NCBI GenBank assembly: GCA_017514805.1
Contig: JAFWIP010000009.1
Location: forward strand, 1 to 64,000
Length of the DNA: 64,000 bases
Reading direction: 5' to 3'
Source: Candidatus Saccharimonadota bacterium
GTDB lineage: Bacteria > Patescibacteriota > Saccharimonadia > Saccharimonadales > Saccharimonadaceae
A program made the position numbers and the translations under genes. The notes below the pieces were generated by a model, which saw only the letters and a list, made by a program, of their open reading frames with translations, did no database searches and was not told the origin of the DNA. The stretch's first letter is position 1. Each line of letters opens with the position of its first letter. Positions 37,540 to 46,787 of the stretch are shown here, one piece after another.

Positions 37540-38691
37540 TTATTTACCGAAGTAAATATACTGATACATGCCCTGATCGACCCACTGTTCTGAATATTCG
37601 CCTGGTCGATAATTTGTAGCAGCATTACGAGCGTTGTACTGAGAAATATAAACGCGATTACCAGCAACAGCTTCGACCCAAACAGCGTGACCATAAGCAC
37701 CACCAGTAGAGATACCAACTGCGCCAACCTTTGGTACATTTGTCACAGTGTAACCGGCAGCACGCGCATTGGCTGGCCACTGCTTTGCATTGCCGCGACC
37801 ACCCCAATATGGCATGTAGCCATAGGTGCTATAAACTTTCCATGCAGTATAAGAAACACATTCACAAATATACATACCCCACTGGTCTGCGAAGGCATCC
37901 TTTTGCTGAGGACAGCGACCAGAGTATGGATAGCCACCTTTGCTTGGATCGCCTGCCGTAATACCAGAGGCGTTATATTGCGCGGCGAGATCAGCGAGAA
38001 TCTTTTGCTGCTCTTCCTCAAGCGAAGCCTTCTGCGAAGCAGCACTGTTCTTGAGCTCACGATAGGACGATTCATTTTCGCGTGCTTGAGCAAGCAAGAC
38101 CGCCTGTTGTGCCTCGAGCGAAGCAAGCTGAGTCTTTTGCGTATTTAAATCTTCCAGAATTAACTCAGCGTTTTTCTTCTTTACTTCTAGCTCGGCTTTG
38201 AGATTCTTATTCTCTTCAATAATGCCAGCAAGCGTGTCAGTAAGGCTAGATAGTTTTACCTCTTCGTCAATGAAGCTGGAAAAAGATTCAGATGATGCGA
38301 TACGTTCAATTGTAGTAACTTCATCATTGTAGTAATACTGAGCAATCGTATATCCTACCGTCTCAGAGTTATCATTGATGCGCTTAGTCGTACTTTCGAT
38401 CTCGGCCATGAGCTGCTCGCGCTCAGCCTGCTTTAGCTCAATCTGAGTCTTGAGCGCAGCCTGTTGTGCCTGAAGAGAATTAATCTCGCCCTGGATATTA
38501 TTCGCCTCGGCAGCATAAGCGCTAGCCTGTTCTTCATAGGCCTTCATCTGCGTGCGAAGATTGGAGATTTTGGAATTAATATTATTAAGATCTTGTTGAG
38601 TATAAGCGTGTGCGTGTGGAATAGGAAGACTATTCGCAATCACGGCGAGCGAAGCAAAGAGTAAACAGATAGCACTGCGCTTGATTTTCAT
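37540..38691 (-). CDS. PcsB-like secreted coiled-coil CHAP peptidoglycan hydrolase
   Basis: A signal peptide (residues 1-28, ending AHAHA) leads to a long coiled coil (about 30-235) and a C-terminal CHAP domain with catalytic Cys in CECVSYTAWKVY and His in GAYGHAVWVEAV. This is the architecture of streptococcal PcsB, whose coiled coil binds FtsX and is activated by FtsEX during division. Here ftsX and ftsE are the next genes upstream on the same strand. I start at the ATG at 38691: a TGC-extended TATTAT ends 6 nt before it and the longer reading (38790) would start inside ftsX. Confidence 0.93.
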   Translation of the reverse strand: MKIKRSAICLLFASLAVIANSLPIPHAHAYTQQDLNNINSKISNLRTQMKAYEEQASAYAAEANNIQGEINSLQAQQAALKTQIELKQAEREQLMAEIESTTKRINDNSETVGYTIAQYYYNDEVTTIERIASSESFSSFIDEEVKLSSLTDTLAGIIEENKNLKAELEVKKKNAELILEDLNTQKTQLASLEAQQAVLLAQARENESSYRELKNSAASQKASLEEEQQKILADLAAQYNASGITAGDPSKGGYPYSGRCPQQKDAFADQWGMYICECVSYTAWKVYSTYGYMPYWGGRGNAKQWPANARAAGYTVTNVPKVGAVGISTGGAYGHAVWVEAVAGNRVYISQYNARNAATNYRPGEYSEQWVDQGMYQYIYFGK

Positions 38692-38697
38692 GACATT

Positions 38698-38706
38698 ATA
38701 ATAGCA
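38698..38706 (-). promoter_or_regulatory. Extended -10 (TGCTATTAT) of the PcsB-like gene
   Basis: Ends 6 nt before the ATG; gives the hydrolase its own promoter apart from ftsEX. An overlapping TATAAT sits 3 nt from the ATG. Confidence 0.6.
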
Positions 38707-38737
38707 TAAGCGGGTTAATTTTTCAATGCCGCCTATC

Positions 38738-39763
38738 TTATTTTTGCTTGAGATATTTGCGCGTGGCAAAGAGAGATGAGATGACGCCAATTAAAACGCC
38801 GGTCACCAATAAAGCACATGCAGCGAGATACCAGTAGTGCGACATTATGTCGAGTGTTGGTTCGAGCGTAGTACCGAAGTTATTCTTTAGACCAAAGGCC
38901 GCTAGATAAGCCACAACACCAGCGATGGCAGCCGCGATGATGCCATAGAAGCTAGCCTCAACAACGAATGGGCCAACAATGAACCAGCGGCTTGCGCCAA
39001 CGAGGCGCATCATATAAATCTCTTCTTTGCGGTTATAAATCGCCATACGAATCGTGTTAAAGACAACCAAGATTGCAATCAATGCAAAGATGCCAGCAGC
39101 AATCAAGCCGATCAGCTCGATGCGATTCATGATATTGGCGATGCGATCAATAGTATCGCGACGACTAGAAGCGTAGCTTGGCGCACGATTCTCATCAATC
39201 ATGCCACTAATCGAATCGTCAGTATTTACGAAATTCTCGAGTTCGGAAGTATTATTGAGATTTACGAGCTTAATATTAAGCGTCCACGGAAGCTTATTTG
39301 GGGCTTCGTAGAGGCTATTAATATATTCCTCGTCAGTAATATGACCGGCTTCAATAATTTTTTGAATTGAATCCTTATTTGCCTCTTCTGGAGAAGTATA
39401 GTTTACCTCCATAACGGTCTCGAGCTGCACTAGGCGGCCAACAATACGATCGATTTGATCCTGCGTCGCGCCCTGCTTAATATAAACAGACATATCGACC
39501 TGCTGCTCAATCTTATCAATCGCCGTGCCCATTGCATGAGTAGCAATGAGTGTGGCCGACAAAACAATTAGTGTAACGGCCATGATAGCAATTGCTGCAA
39601 CACTCAGCCAGGTATTACGAACAAAACTCTTGGCGCCATATTTGACAATACGCGCATTTGTACGCAGGCTATGCTTGCGAGTTTTTGCGATTCGCTCCAG
39701 GCGCTCATGACTAAGCTCTGCCGCGACGCGCTGTTCTTCTTTACTAATTTTCCTACTTGGCAT
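38738..39763 (-). CDS. ftsX: Cell division ABC transporter permease FtsX
   Basis: 341 residues: basic cytosolic head, helix one (about 53-77), an extracellular loop domain (80-210) that would contact the hydrolase, then three helices (220-245, 265-290, 310-335). The motif YMMRLVGASRWFIVGPFVVEA is typical of FtsX. With FtsE it forms the division-site complex that switches on peptidoglycan hydrolases. The start overlaps ftsE by 11 bp. Confidence 0.95.
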   Translation of the reverse strand: MPSRKISKEEQRVAAELSHERLERIAKTRKHSLRTNARIVKYGAKSFVRNTWLSVAAIAIMAVTLIVLSATLIATHAMGTAIDKIEQQVDMSVYIKQGATQDQIDRIVGRLVQLETVMEVNYTSPEEANKDSIQKIIEAGHITDEEYINSLYEAPNKLPWTLNIKLVNLNNTSELENFVNTDDSISGMIDENRAPSYASSRRDTIDRIANIMNRIELIGLIAAGIFALIAILVVFNTIRMAIYNRKEEIYMMRLVGASRWFIVGPFVVEASFYGIIAAAIAGVVAYLAAFGLKNNFGTTLEPTLDIMSHYWYLAACALLVTGVLIGVISSLFATRKYLKQK

Positions 39764-40775
39764 TTGGATACAAACTCCTTCTCTTAGCGACAGTTTTTGG
39801 CTTTGCGGTGTCGGCAGCTTTAGCGCGACGCATCTGTTCTAGGACAGCTGAGCCAGAAGTGCTAGTTGCGGCTGGCTTCGCGACGGTACGCGGAGCTGGA
39901 GTAGCAACACGACGAGCGGTAGGTTGAGCAGCTGGAGTAGCAACACGACGAGCGGTAGTAGGAGCAACGGACGGCGCAACTGGCGCAGTCGGAGTCTGGA
40001 TAATCTGAGTTGGAGCTGGATTTGGCTGAACTACCTGCGTAGGCGCTGGGCCACCAAGCGAACGCTTAGCAATACGTGTGCGCGAACCATCAAGGTCATA
40101 ATGGCCACCTTGCTTCTGATCGCCAATAATTCTGCCGTGACTCAAAGTAACAACACGTTTCTTGAGCTGGTTAACCACCTCTGCATCGTGCGTAGTAACC
40201 AGAATGGTAGTGCCAAAATTATTAATTTCCTCAAGCAAACGAATAATCTCCCATGAAGTCTCTGGATCGAGGTTACCAGTAGGCTCATCGGCGATAAGAA
40301 TCTTTGGCTGGCGCGCCATCGAGCGTGCAATTGCGACGCGCTGGCGCTCACCGCCGGATAGATTGCCTGGAAATTCATGTGCTTTTTCGCTAAGACCAAC
40401 AAGTTCAAGAACCTTCGGAACAGTGCGCTTAATCTCGGCACCTGAAACACCGACAATCTCTAGCGCAAATGCAACATTTTCATAGACGGTGCGATTTGGC
40501 AGCAACTTAAAATCCTGAAAGACAACACCGATACGACGGCGAAGATATGGAATATATTTCTTCTTCATGCATTTATAATCGATGCCACCAACAACAATAT
40601 CACCATAACTCGGCTTCTCTTCGCGAGTAAGCATCTTGATAAGAGTCGACTTGCCGGCACCAGACGCGCCTACCAAGAAAACGAACTCTTTCGGCTGAAT
40701 ATGAAGATTAATCTCCTCGAGTGCGGGAGTTTTGTAGCCAGGATAATATTTAGAAACATTATCGAGCAATATCAT
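39753..40775 (-). CDS. ftsE: Cell division ATPase FtsE with a long Pro/Ala/Thr-rich tail
   Basis: Residues 1-225 are a standard FtsE ATPase: Walker A GASGAGKSTLIK, signature LSGGERQRVAIARS and Walker B ILIADEPTGNLDPETSW. FtsE usually ends near 220-230; here about 110 more residues follow, rich in Pro, Ala, Thr and Arg, with a repeated ARRVATPA unit. The tail looks disordered and could bind other division proteins or the nucleoid. TGTTATCAT ends 6 nt before the ATG, so it is probably leaderless; it starts 25 nt after the prfB stop. Confidence 0.95.
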   Translation of the reverse strand: MILLDNVSKYYPGYKTPALEEINLHIQPKEFVFLVGASGAGKSTLIKMLTREEKPSYGDIVVGGIDYKCMKKKYIPYLRRRIGVVFQDFKLLPNRTVYENVAFALEIVGVSGAEIKRTVPKVLELVGLSEKAHEFPGNLSGGERQRVAIARSMARQPKILIADEPTGNLDPETSWEIIRLLEEINNFGTTILVTTHDAEVVNQLKKRVVTLSHGRIIGDQKQGGHYDLDGSRTRIAKRSLGGPAPTQVVQPNPAPTQIIQTPTAPVAPSVAPTTARRVATPAAQPTARRVATPAPRTVAKPAATSTSGSAVLEQMRRAKAADTAKPKTVAKRRSLYPNAK

Positions 40776-40781
40776 AGAACT

Positions 40782-40790
40782 ATGATAACA
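40782..40790 (-). promoter_or_regulatory. Extended -10 (TGTTATCAT) of ftsE
   Basis: Ends 6 nt before the ATG. Confidence 0.65.
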
Positions 40791-40799
40791 TAAGCACTA

Positions 40800-41870
40800 T
40801 TAATTGTCCAAAAAGCTTGTGATAAAACCGTCAATTTTTCCGTCTAAAACTGCCTCAGCATCATTCTCTTCATACTTCGTGCGCGTATCCTTAACAAGCT
40901 TGTATGGATGGAGAACATAATTGCGAATTTGTTGCCCCCAACTAGCCGATTCGCCAGCACGAAGTTTGTCGACCGATTCGGCGTTTTGCTCTTGCATCAT
41001 TTGTTGGAGTTTACCACGTAAGATCTCCATTGCCTTCTCTTTATTTTGAAGCTGACTACGTTCATTCTGAATCGCAACCACAATATTCGTCGGCAAATGT
41101 GTAATACGAACCGCAGAATTAGTTGTATTAACCGACTGCCCACCATGACCACCAGAGTGATATACATCAATACGAAGATCTTTCGGGTCAATCTGAACAT
41201 CATCATCGTTTTCAATAATCGGCAAAACTTCCACGAGCGAGAAAGAGGTTTGGCGCAAGTGGTCAGCATTGAATGGACTAAGGCGCACGAGGCGATGAGT
41301 GCCGTGCTCTGACTTAAGTTGCCCATACACGTTCGAGCCAGTCATTTCAATGACGCTAGTTTTAATCCCCGCTTCTTCCCCATCAACACGGTCGAGAATT
41401 GCCGCCTTAACATTATGTTGTTCCGCCCAGCGCAAATACATACGCTCGAGCATTCCGGACCAATCCATCGCCTCGGTGCCGCCAGCCCCTGCCGTAATAC
41501 GTAGAATCGCACCATTGTGATCATATTTTCCAGTGAAGCGAAGCTCTTGTTTTAATTTATCGAGATTTGCCTCCATCGCGGAAAGTTGCTCGGAAAATTC
41601 CTCCGTCAAACTCTCGTCACCTAACTGCATTAATTCCGCCAAATCATTAATCTGAGTCTTCAATAGAGTCCATGAGTCGAGCTCATCGTGCAATTGAGCG
41701 ACTTTCGTAGTTTTTTCGCGCGCAACGTCAGGATTATTCCAAATTTCAGGCACAGCGACTTCACGCTCGAGCGCTACGAGCTTCTCAAGGCGATTATCTA
41801 CATCAAGTTTTTGCCAAATAGTATTAAAAGCATCCTTGAGTGATTCAAGACGCTTTTGTAAGTCAAACAT
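40800..41870 (-). CDS. prfB: Peptide chain release factor 2
   Basis: RF2 reads UGA and UAA stops. It has the RF2 anticodon-like tripeptide in RLSPFNADHLRQTSFS and the catalytic GGQ loop in HSGGHGGQSVNTTNSAVR. Length 356 aa. Unlike many bacterial prfB genes it has no in-frame TGA and no frameshift site near codon 25; the reading is uninterrupted. I start at 41870 because TATAAT ends exactly 6 nt upstream; the longer start (41885) would place five extra residues inside the promoter. Confidence 0.95.
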   Translation of the reverse strand: MFDLQKRLESLKDAFNTIWQKLDVDNRLEKLVALEREVAVPEIWNNPDVAREKTTKVAQLHDELDSWTLLKTQINDLAELMQLGDESLTEEFSEQLSAMEANLDKLKQELRFTGKYDHNGAILRITAGAGGTEAMDWSGMLERMYLRWAEQHNVKAAILDRVDGEEAGIKTSVIEMTGSNVYGQLKSEHGTHRLVRLSPFNADHLRQTSFSLVEVLPIIENDDDVQIDPKDLRIDVYHSGGHGGQSVNTTNSAVRITHLPTNIVVAIQNERSQLQNKEKAMEILRGKLQQMMQEQNAESVDKLRAGESASWGQQIRNYVLHPYKLVKDTRTKYEENDAEAVLDGKIDGFITSFLDN

Positions 41871-41876
41871 AGGTCT

Positions 41877-41882
41877 ATTATA
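41877..41882 (-). promoter_or_regulatory. -10 (TATAAT) giving leaderless prfB mRNA
   Basis: Preceded by TG without a spacer base; ends 6 nt before the ATG. Confidence 0.7.
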
Positions 41883-41896
41883 CACTACTACTTATG

Positions 41897-42541
41897 TTAT
41901 TCTGGAAGGTTAAAAAGAGGAAGTTCGTCTATTTCATAGTCGGCAATCTGTGTGCGGCGAAGCGCAGAACAGTACGCACCGCAACCGAGTACCTTACCAA
42001 TATCCTCTGCAAGTGTACGAATATAAGTACCACTACTAACATGAGTACGAATTTTTAATTCCGGTGCCTCATAGCTTAAAATATCCAAAGAATAAATCTC
42101 AACAGTACGCGACGGAATCTCGACTTCCTTACCTGCGCGAGCTAGCTTGTAGGCGCGCTGACCATTAACTTTGATCGCCGAAAAAGCCGGCGGCGTTTGC
42201 TGAATTTTGCCTAAAAATTGCGGAATGATCGCATCAATTTCTGCGCGCGCGGGTGCTGTTCCGGATACCGTAATCTCTCCTTCCGGATCACCAGTAGTTG
42301 ATACTTCGCCAAGACGAATTGTCGCCTCGTAGACCTTATCAAGCTTAGTGAGCTCAGGTGCCTTTTTAGTTGCCTTGCCGGCAAGCAAAATCAGAAGACC
42401 CGTAGCAAACGGATCAAGAGTGCCAGTATGGCCGACTTTAACTTTATGCCCTTCGCGCTCAGAAAGAATGCGGCGAACGCGCGCAACGGCGCCAAAACTC
42501 GTCATGCCAGATGGTTTATCGACAAAAATTATCTCTTCCAT
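41897..42541 (-). CDS. truB: tRNA pseudouridine(55) synthase TruB
   Basis: 214 residues. Motif I FVDKPSGMTSFGAVARVR opens the protein, the catalytic Asp lies in KVGHTGTLDPFATGLL, then LGKIQQTPPAFSAIKVNGQRAYKLAR and the later SGTYIRTLAEDIG block. It lacks the C-terminal PUA domain, giving a compact enzyme. TGCTAGAAT ends 7 nt before the ATG. The prfB promoter follows after 14 nt. Confidence 0.95.
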   Translation of the reverse strand: MEEIIFVDKPSGMTSFGAVARVRRILSEREGHKVKVGHTGTLDPFATGLLILLAGKATKKAPELTKLDKVYEATIRLGEVSTTGDPEGEITVSGTAPARAEIDAIIPQFLGKIQQTPPAFSAIKVNGQRAYKLARAGKEVEIPSRTVEIYSLDILSYEAPELKIRTHVSSGTYIRTLAEDIGKVLGCGAYCSALRRTQIADYEIDELPLFNLPE

Positions 42542-42548
42542 TGGCTAT

Positions 42549-42557
42549 ATTCTAGCA
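42549..42557 (-). promoter_or_regulatory. Extended -10 (TGCTAGAAT) of truB
   Basis: Ends 7 nt before the ATG; leader of about one base. Confidence 0.6.
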
Positions 42558-42563
42558 CGAATC

Positions 42564-43175
42564 TTATTCTTCAGTAGCGGCGCTATATTTCTGGAGGAAG
42601 AAAGTTAAATCATCTTCATCTTTTACATCATCAAGACGGTCAAAGATTACGCCATTCTTAATATAAAGGAATGTCGGAGTTGATTCATAGTTTATTAAAG
42701 CTTTAACGCTATCATCTTCGGAAGTTTGATCTTCCGCTATATTGTAGCGGAATACCTTATCTGTGTCTCCGGCAATACTCTTAACGCGGCGAGCAAAGGC
42801 GTCGCAGTCCATGCTGTTAGCGTCGCTGACGATTAAGAAGCCAGTCTTGCCGCTATTCATCATATCGATAGTTGCGCCAGCAGTAAGCGTCGCGAAGCCA
42901 TTCTCATCTTTCGAATTATTAGTGACTTCCGTATCGAAACGACCATTATAAATATAGCTAGCTGGACGAAATAGTTCGCGTACAGATTTGTTAAAGCTGA
43001 GCGAGACTACGAGCACCGTCATCGTAGCAACAAGTATAGCAATTAAAACATAGAAAGAGGCTTGGCTATGAATGACGCCGCATTTACAATTCTCGCAATC
43101 ACATTTTTTTGCTTTAGCCGTAGCTTTAGGTGTTTTTGTTGCTTTTGATGTTTTATTTGCCGATTTCGTGGCCAT
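42564..43175 (-). CDS. Membrane-anchored thioredoxin-fold protein without CxxC in the fold
   Basis: 203 residues. A Lys/Thr/Ala-rich head (1-25) precedes a CDCENCKCG cluster (about 26-34), one membrane helix (about 42-64), then a thioredoxin-like domain: FLIVSDANSMDCDAF, FRYNIAEDQ, INYESTPTFLYIKNGV (cis-Pro) and a final helix. The usual active-site pair is missing (a single Cys in MDCDAF). I start at ATG 43175 with GGAG 7 nt upstream, because earlier in-frame starts lie in the promoter. Role unknown; the cytosolic Cys cluster may bind a metal. Confidence 0.75.
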   Translation of the reverse strand: MATKSANKTSKATKTPKATAKAKKCDCENCKCGVIHSQASFYVLIAILVATMTVLVVSLSFNKSVRELFRPASYIYNGRFDTEVTNNSKDENGFATLTAGATIDMMNSGKTGFLIVSDANSMDCDAFARRVKSIAGDTDKVFRYNIAEDQTSEDDSVKALINYESTPTFLYIKNGVIFDRLDDVKDEDDLTFFLQKYSAATEE

Positions 43176-43200
43176 GAAAATTCTCCAGATAATTTCTTTC

Positions 43201-43209
43201 ATTATAACA
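43201..43209 (-). promoter_or_regulatory. Extended -10 (TGTTATAAT) of the thioredoxin-like gene
   Basis: About 25 nt upstream of the ATG, so this gene has a leader with a ribosome site. Confidence 0.6.
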
Positions 43210-43231
43210 CGCTTATGCTTATTTGCCTCGC

Positions 43232-43261
43232 TTGACATCAGCAGAATGAAACGCTTATACT
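43232..43261 (+). promoter_or_regulatory. Promoter TTGACA-N18-TATACT of the TasA-like gene
   Basis: Consensus -35; leader of about 29 nt with AAAGGAA. Confidence 0.7.
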
Positions 43262-43296
43262 TAGGGTAATCTAACCATAAAAGGAATTGACATTTT

Positions 43297-43827
43297 ATGA
43301 AGAGTAAAAAATCCTTGATCGCGGTCTTAGCAATCGCATTTATCGCGGGCATTGGCGGAACATTCGCCTATTTTCGCTTCACGGAATCATTTGACAATAA
43401 GTTTCATCTCGCTGCCGAAGTCGTAGAATTTACTGAGAAGTTTACTAGCCCACAAGATTGGACTCCATGTACGGAAACGCCAAAAGAGCTCGAACTCACT
43501 AATACTAGCTCTTTTGCGATCAAGGCACGCGTTAGCTATGAAGAATATTGGGAAAAGCTAGACGAAACCGGTCAGCCAACTGGCGAAAGATTACCGGTAC
43601 AAGTATCGGGAGAAGATGCTGCTATAAAGGATATCAATACGACCGATTGGCGACTAAATGCTGATGGCTACTATTATTACAAAGAAGATATTGCAAGCGG
43701 CGCCAAAAGTAGCAAGTTTATCAATAAAGTTACTTTCAACTGTAATGCAGATTCAACTTATAGCTCAGCCCAGTATCACTTGATTATTAAAGTTCAAACA
43801 CTTCAAGCTGACGGCACTTGGAATTAG
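43297..43827 (+). CDS. Small SipW-type surface protein (TasA/camelysin-like)
   Basis: 176 residues. The N-terminus (AIAFIAGIGGTFAYFRFTESFDNKF in part) has the SipW-dependent signal pattern GGTxAYF and the following FxNxF segment. The DWTPCTETPKELELTN block and the DGYYYYKEDIASGAKSSKF segment are shared with the three larger surface proteins in this window, so this is the minimal form of that domain. Two cysteines (about 50 and 150) could form a disulfide. Such proteins form fibres or matrix. Ends at a bidirectional terminator shared with RNase J. Confidence 0.88.
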   Translation: MKSKKSLIAVLAIAFIAGIGGTFAYFRFTESFDNKFHLAAEVVEFTEKFTSPQDWTPCTETPKELELTNTSSFAIKARVSYEEYWEKLDETGQPTGERLPVQVSGEDAAIKDINTTDWRLNADGYYYYKEDIASGAKSSKFINKVTFNCNADSTYSSAQYHLIIKVQTLQADGTWN

Positions 43828-43842
43828 TCGGTTGACCGCCTC

Positions 43843-43870
43843 AAAAAATCTCCCTTTCGGGAGATTTTTT
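43843..43870. terminator. Bidirectional terminator between the TasA-like gene and rnj
   Basis: AAAAAATCTCCC-TTTC-GGGAGATTTTTT; a perfect stem with T runs both ways. Confidence 0.92.
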
Positions 43871-43871
43871 C

Positions 43872-46034
43872 TTAGACCTTATTGATGACTGGAATCACGA
43901 TTGGCGTATGACCAGTAGCATCGTAAAGAATATGTGTGACGTCTTCTTTGATTTCTTCCTTGAGTGCCTTAATATCGGCATCGGAGTTGACCATATGGTC
44001 GGTCTTCGCACGGAGATAGTGGCGAATCTTACCAATTAACTCTTCGGAGTTATCGAGATAAATGAACGCACGAGAGACGATATCAGGCGTCTTGATGAGG
44101 CGACCAGTTTTCTTGCTAATTGTGAGAATTACGACAAAGATACCCTCGCGAGAAATATGAATACGATCCTTGACAACTGCTTCATTGACCTGCTGATCAG
44201 CGTCATCATAGAGCTTGTTACCCACTGCGATGCGACCATTCTTGCGAATCGTCTGGTTCGGAAGAAGTTCAACAATATCACCGTCGTCAGCGACAAGAAT
44301 ACGATCGCGCGGAATGCCGACAACATTCTCCGCCATCTCAGCATTATGCTCGAGCATATAGAACTCGCCGTGATATGGCATGTAGTTCTTTGGATGTAAA
44401 TCAGTGACAAATTTTACATGGTCCTCATAGTAGGCATGACCAGAAAGATGAAGCGGGCCAATGTTCGTAAGGTGAGTCTTATTATGCTGGACAACCTGTG
44501 CGCCTTCACGAAGGAGACCATCGACCGTACCCATAACCTTTGGCTCATTGCCTGGGATTGGACTAGAACAGAAGACGATCGTATCGGTCGCCTTGATCTT
44601 GATATGGCGATGGGCGCCGGTAACCATACGGTTAAGCACGGCATTCATTTCGCCCTGCGAACCGGTACAAACAATCGTAACCTTCTCATCTGGAAGTTTT
44701 ACGATGTCTTCCATCTTCATAATGGTATCTTTTGGTACCTTGATTGCCTTGGCGCGAAGAGCAACCTCGACGTTATTAATCATCGAGAAACCAGCGAAAG
44801 CGACTTTGCGACCACGCGCAGCGGCTTCCTTGAGAACACACTCAATACGCTTCACCTGGCTCGAGAAACAGCTAATAATTACGCGACCAGAGGCATAGTT
44901 GTCCATTACTTTACCAATGTTGTCGCCAACATCATATTCGCTATGTGGATGCGTGCCCGGAACGTCGATGTTTGTCGACTCATTAAGAACGAGAGCAAAG
45001 CCTTCCTTGTCAGCAATTTCCTTGAGACGATCATAATCGGCTGGAATATCCATCGGATTATCTTCGAAACGCCAGTCGCCCGAGAGAAGAATTGGACCGT
45101 TTGGCGTACGGATAACGATCGAACAGTTGCCCGGAATCGAGTGAAGCATATGGACGAATTCAGCCGAAAGATGCTGGCTGAGCTTGATTTCCTTATGCTC
45201 AAGCGGATTAACGATGTTATAGTTCATCTCCGGAACATCAGGAACTTCCGACATTTGCTTCTTAATCATGCCGATTGTAAAGCTGGAGCCATAGATTGGG
45301 ATTAATGGACCAAAATACGGCAAGAGGTGACGGCAGGCGCCAATATGGTCAAGGTGAGCGTGCGTAAAGAGAATTGCCTTAACTTTATCACGATTGTCGT
45401 CGAGCCACTTGCTATCTGGAACCATGTAGTTGACGCCAGGATAATCAGCATTAGCAAAGAGTGTGCCCATATCAATAAGAACAATTTCGCCCTGGTATTC
45501 GATAGCGGTCATATTCTTGCCAATACCGAACTCGCCAAGACCACCAATTGGGATAATACGGACAGCGTCTTTATCTGGGCGAGCAGTACGAATCTGCGCC
45601 ATGCTGAGCTGAGCGCCCTTGAAGCCGTTATAGCGCGATTTATTGACCGGAATACCAATAATATGCTGGGTAGCCTGCGCGTTTACATCTTGGCTAAGCA
45701 TGCGCTGATGGTGAACCATTTCGCCCTTGCGTGTGCTAACCATGAGCTTTACATCATTGCGCTTCTCTGTTGCGGCCTGCTGTTTTTTGCCCTTGGACGA
45801 AGATTTCGCATTAGATTTCGCGTTAGAGGCCTTTTTTGCCGCTTTTGGCGCGTTTTTACCCTTTTTGGCGGATTTTGCCACTAATTTTTCATCTTTACCA
45901 CCTGGAGCAAAATTCGCATTAAAATTGCGTTTCTGGTTCTCTTCAAACTGTTTTTTAATATCGGGAAGACGTTCGGCGCGTGATTTTAAGAGTCTTGCGC
46001 GACGCTCGGCCTCCGCTTTAGATTTATCGTTCAT
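43872..46034 (-). CDS. rnj: Ribonuclease J with a basic N-terminal extension
   Basis: RNase J is a 5'-3' exonuclease and endonuclease of mRNA decay and rRNA maturation. The metallo-beta-lactamase motif FTHAHLDHIGACRHLLP, LLSGDWRFEDNP, the beta-CASP part with STNIDVPGTHPHSEYDV and the late HLSGHAYYEDH are all present. Length 720 aa against about 555 usual: residues 1-150 are an extra Lys/Ala/Ser-rich basic arm that may bind RNA. The leader is about 100 nt, longer than for any other gene here, so autoregulation by RNA cleavage is possible. AAAGGA precedes the ATG. Confidence 0.95.
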   Translation of the reverse strand: MNDKSKAEAERRARLLKSRAERLPDIKKQFEENQKRNFNANFAPGGKDEKLVAKSAKKGKNAPKAAKKASNAKSNAKSSSKGKKQQAATEKRNDVKLMVSTRKGEMVHHQRMLSQDVNAQATQHIIGIPVNKSRYNGFKGAQLSMAQIRTARPDKDAVRIIPIGGLGEFGIGKNMTAIEYQGEIVLIDMGTLFANADYPGVNYMVPDSKWLDDNRDKVKAILFTHAHLDHIGACRHLLPYFGPLIPIYGSSFTIGMIKKQMSEVPDVPEMNYNIVNPLEHKEIKLSQHLSAEFVHMLHSIPGNCSIVIRTPNGPILLSGDWRFEDNPMDIPADYDRLKEIADKEGFALVLNESTNIDVPGTHPHSEYDVGDNIGKVMDNYASGRVIISCFSSQVKRIECVLKEAAARGRKVAFAGFSMINNVEVALRAKAIKVPKDTIMKMEDIVKLPDEKVTIVCTGSQGEMNAVLNRMVTGAHRHIKIKATDTIVFCSSPIPGNEPKVMGTVDGLLREGAQVVQHNKTHLTNIGPLHLSGHAYYEDHVKFVTDLHPKNYMPYHGEFYMLEHNAEMAENVVGIPRDRILVADDGDIVELLPNQTIRKNGRIAVGNKLYDDADQQVNEAVVKDRIHISREGIFVVILTISKKTGRLIKTPDIVSRAFIYLDNSEELIGKIRHYLRAKTDHMVNSDADIKALKEEIKEDVTHILYDATGHTPIVIPVINKV

Positions 46035-46141
46035 TGATTCCTTTTGTTTAAAAACTTGATATTTATTCCCACACTAAAAGCGCCATAATAGCCTAGAATA
46101 AGACAAAGATTGTTGCGCTAAAAGTAATAATTAGTATCTAT

Positions 46142-46150
46142 ATTATAGCA
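46142..46150 (-). promoter_or_regulatory. Extended -10 (TGCTATAAT) of rnj
   Basis: Transcription would start near 46135, leaving a 100-nt leader that holds AGCGC/GCGCT and other short inverted repeats. Confidence 0.6.
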
Positions 46151-46180
46151 AAGATAAGGATTTTTTACAAGCAAAAGAAT

Positions 46181-46203
46181 AGGGCGCCAGATATAGACGC
46201 CCT
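46181..46203 (-). terminator. Terminator after the 46219 gene
   Basis: AGGGCG and CGCCCT arms followed by ATTCTTTT on the minus strand. Confidence 0.75.
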
Positions 46204-46218
46204 AAAATGTACAAGTTA

Positions 46219-46710
46219 TTAATGTCTCTTGCGGCTTCTCCAGTCGCTAATCATTTTTTCCGCACTATAAATTACGGCTTTGTTGGGATCTGCGGCCTGT
46301 TGATATTTCGTCTCAATGCGGCCATACATGGCTTTCCTGAAACCAGACTCATCGTTCCTCGTTAGAGCTAACTTATAAAATTCATTATCTCTATGAGGGG
46401 GACAATCGACGCCGACAACTTTACAATACTGCTCAAAGTCAGTCCAAGCCTTTGCAAAATCTGAACGGATTTCATTAAATTCCCTCTTAATGAAATCTTT
46501 TTCTTTACGGTAGTAAACGCTTGCGTATAACGCTTCAACTTCGGGCGGCATCCACATGTTCGGATTTTCTATCACGTAATAATATAGTGGATAGATCCGA
46601 TTATATTCGCCCGAAACTACAAGGAACTTCGCCATACGAATATAGTAAATCTGCGCAGACGTCGTCCCAGTTCTTCGCCACCATTTACTCCTTTTCTTGT
46701 ACGTAGGCAC
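46219..46710 (-). CDS. Unknown small basic protein (163 aa)
   Basis: I do not recognise this protein. It starts with a basic segment (TYKKRSKWWRRTG), then aromatic-rich helices (YRIYPLYYYVIENPNMWMPPEVEALYASVYY in part) and Lys/Arg/Asp-rich helices; no membrane segment is clear. The start I prefer is the GTG at 46710, 8 nt after GGGGGTGATT; an in-frame GTG nine bases earlier overlaps the ribosome site. The leader matches that of the 34557 gene. Single-gene transcript with its own promoter and terminator. Confidence 0.7.
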   Translation of the reverse strand: MPTYKKRSKWWRRTGTTSAQIYYIRMAKFLVVSGEYNRIYPLYYYVIENPNMWMPPEVEALYASVYYRKEKDFIKREFNEIRSDFAKAWTDFEQYCKVVGVDCPPHRDNEFYKLALTRNDESGFRKAMYGRIETKYQQAADPNKAVIYSAEKMISDWRSRKRH

Positions 46711-46754
46711 ATAAATCACCCCCTTTTCTAATAGATTCGTACCTAGTTATAAAT

Positions 46755-46783
46755 ATTATGGCATAATCCGAGCAGATAGTCAA
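46755..46783 (-). promoter_or_regulatory. Promoter TTGACT-N17-CATAAT of the 46219 gene
   Basis: The -35 is 4 bp from the -35 of the divergent nusA promoter. Confidence 0.75.
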
Positions 46784-46787
46784 TTGC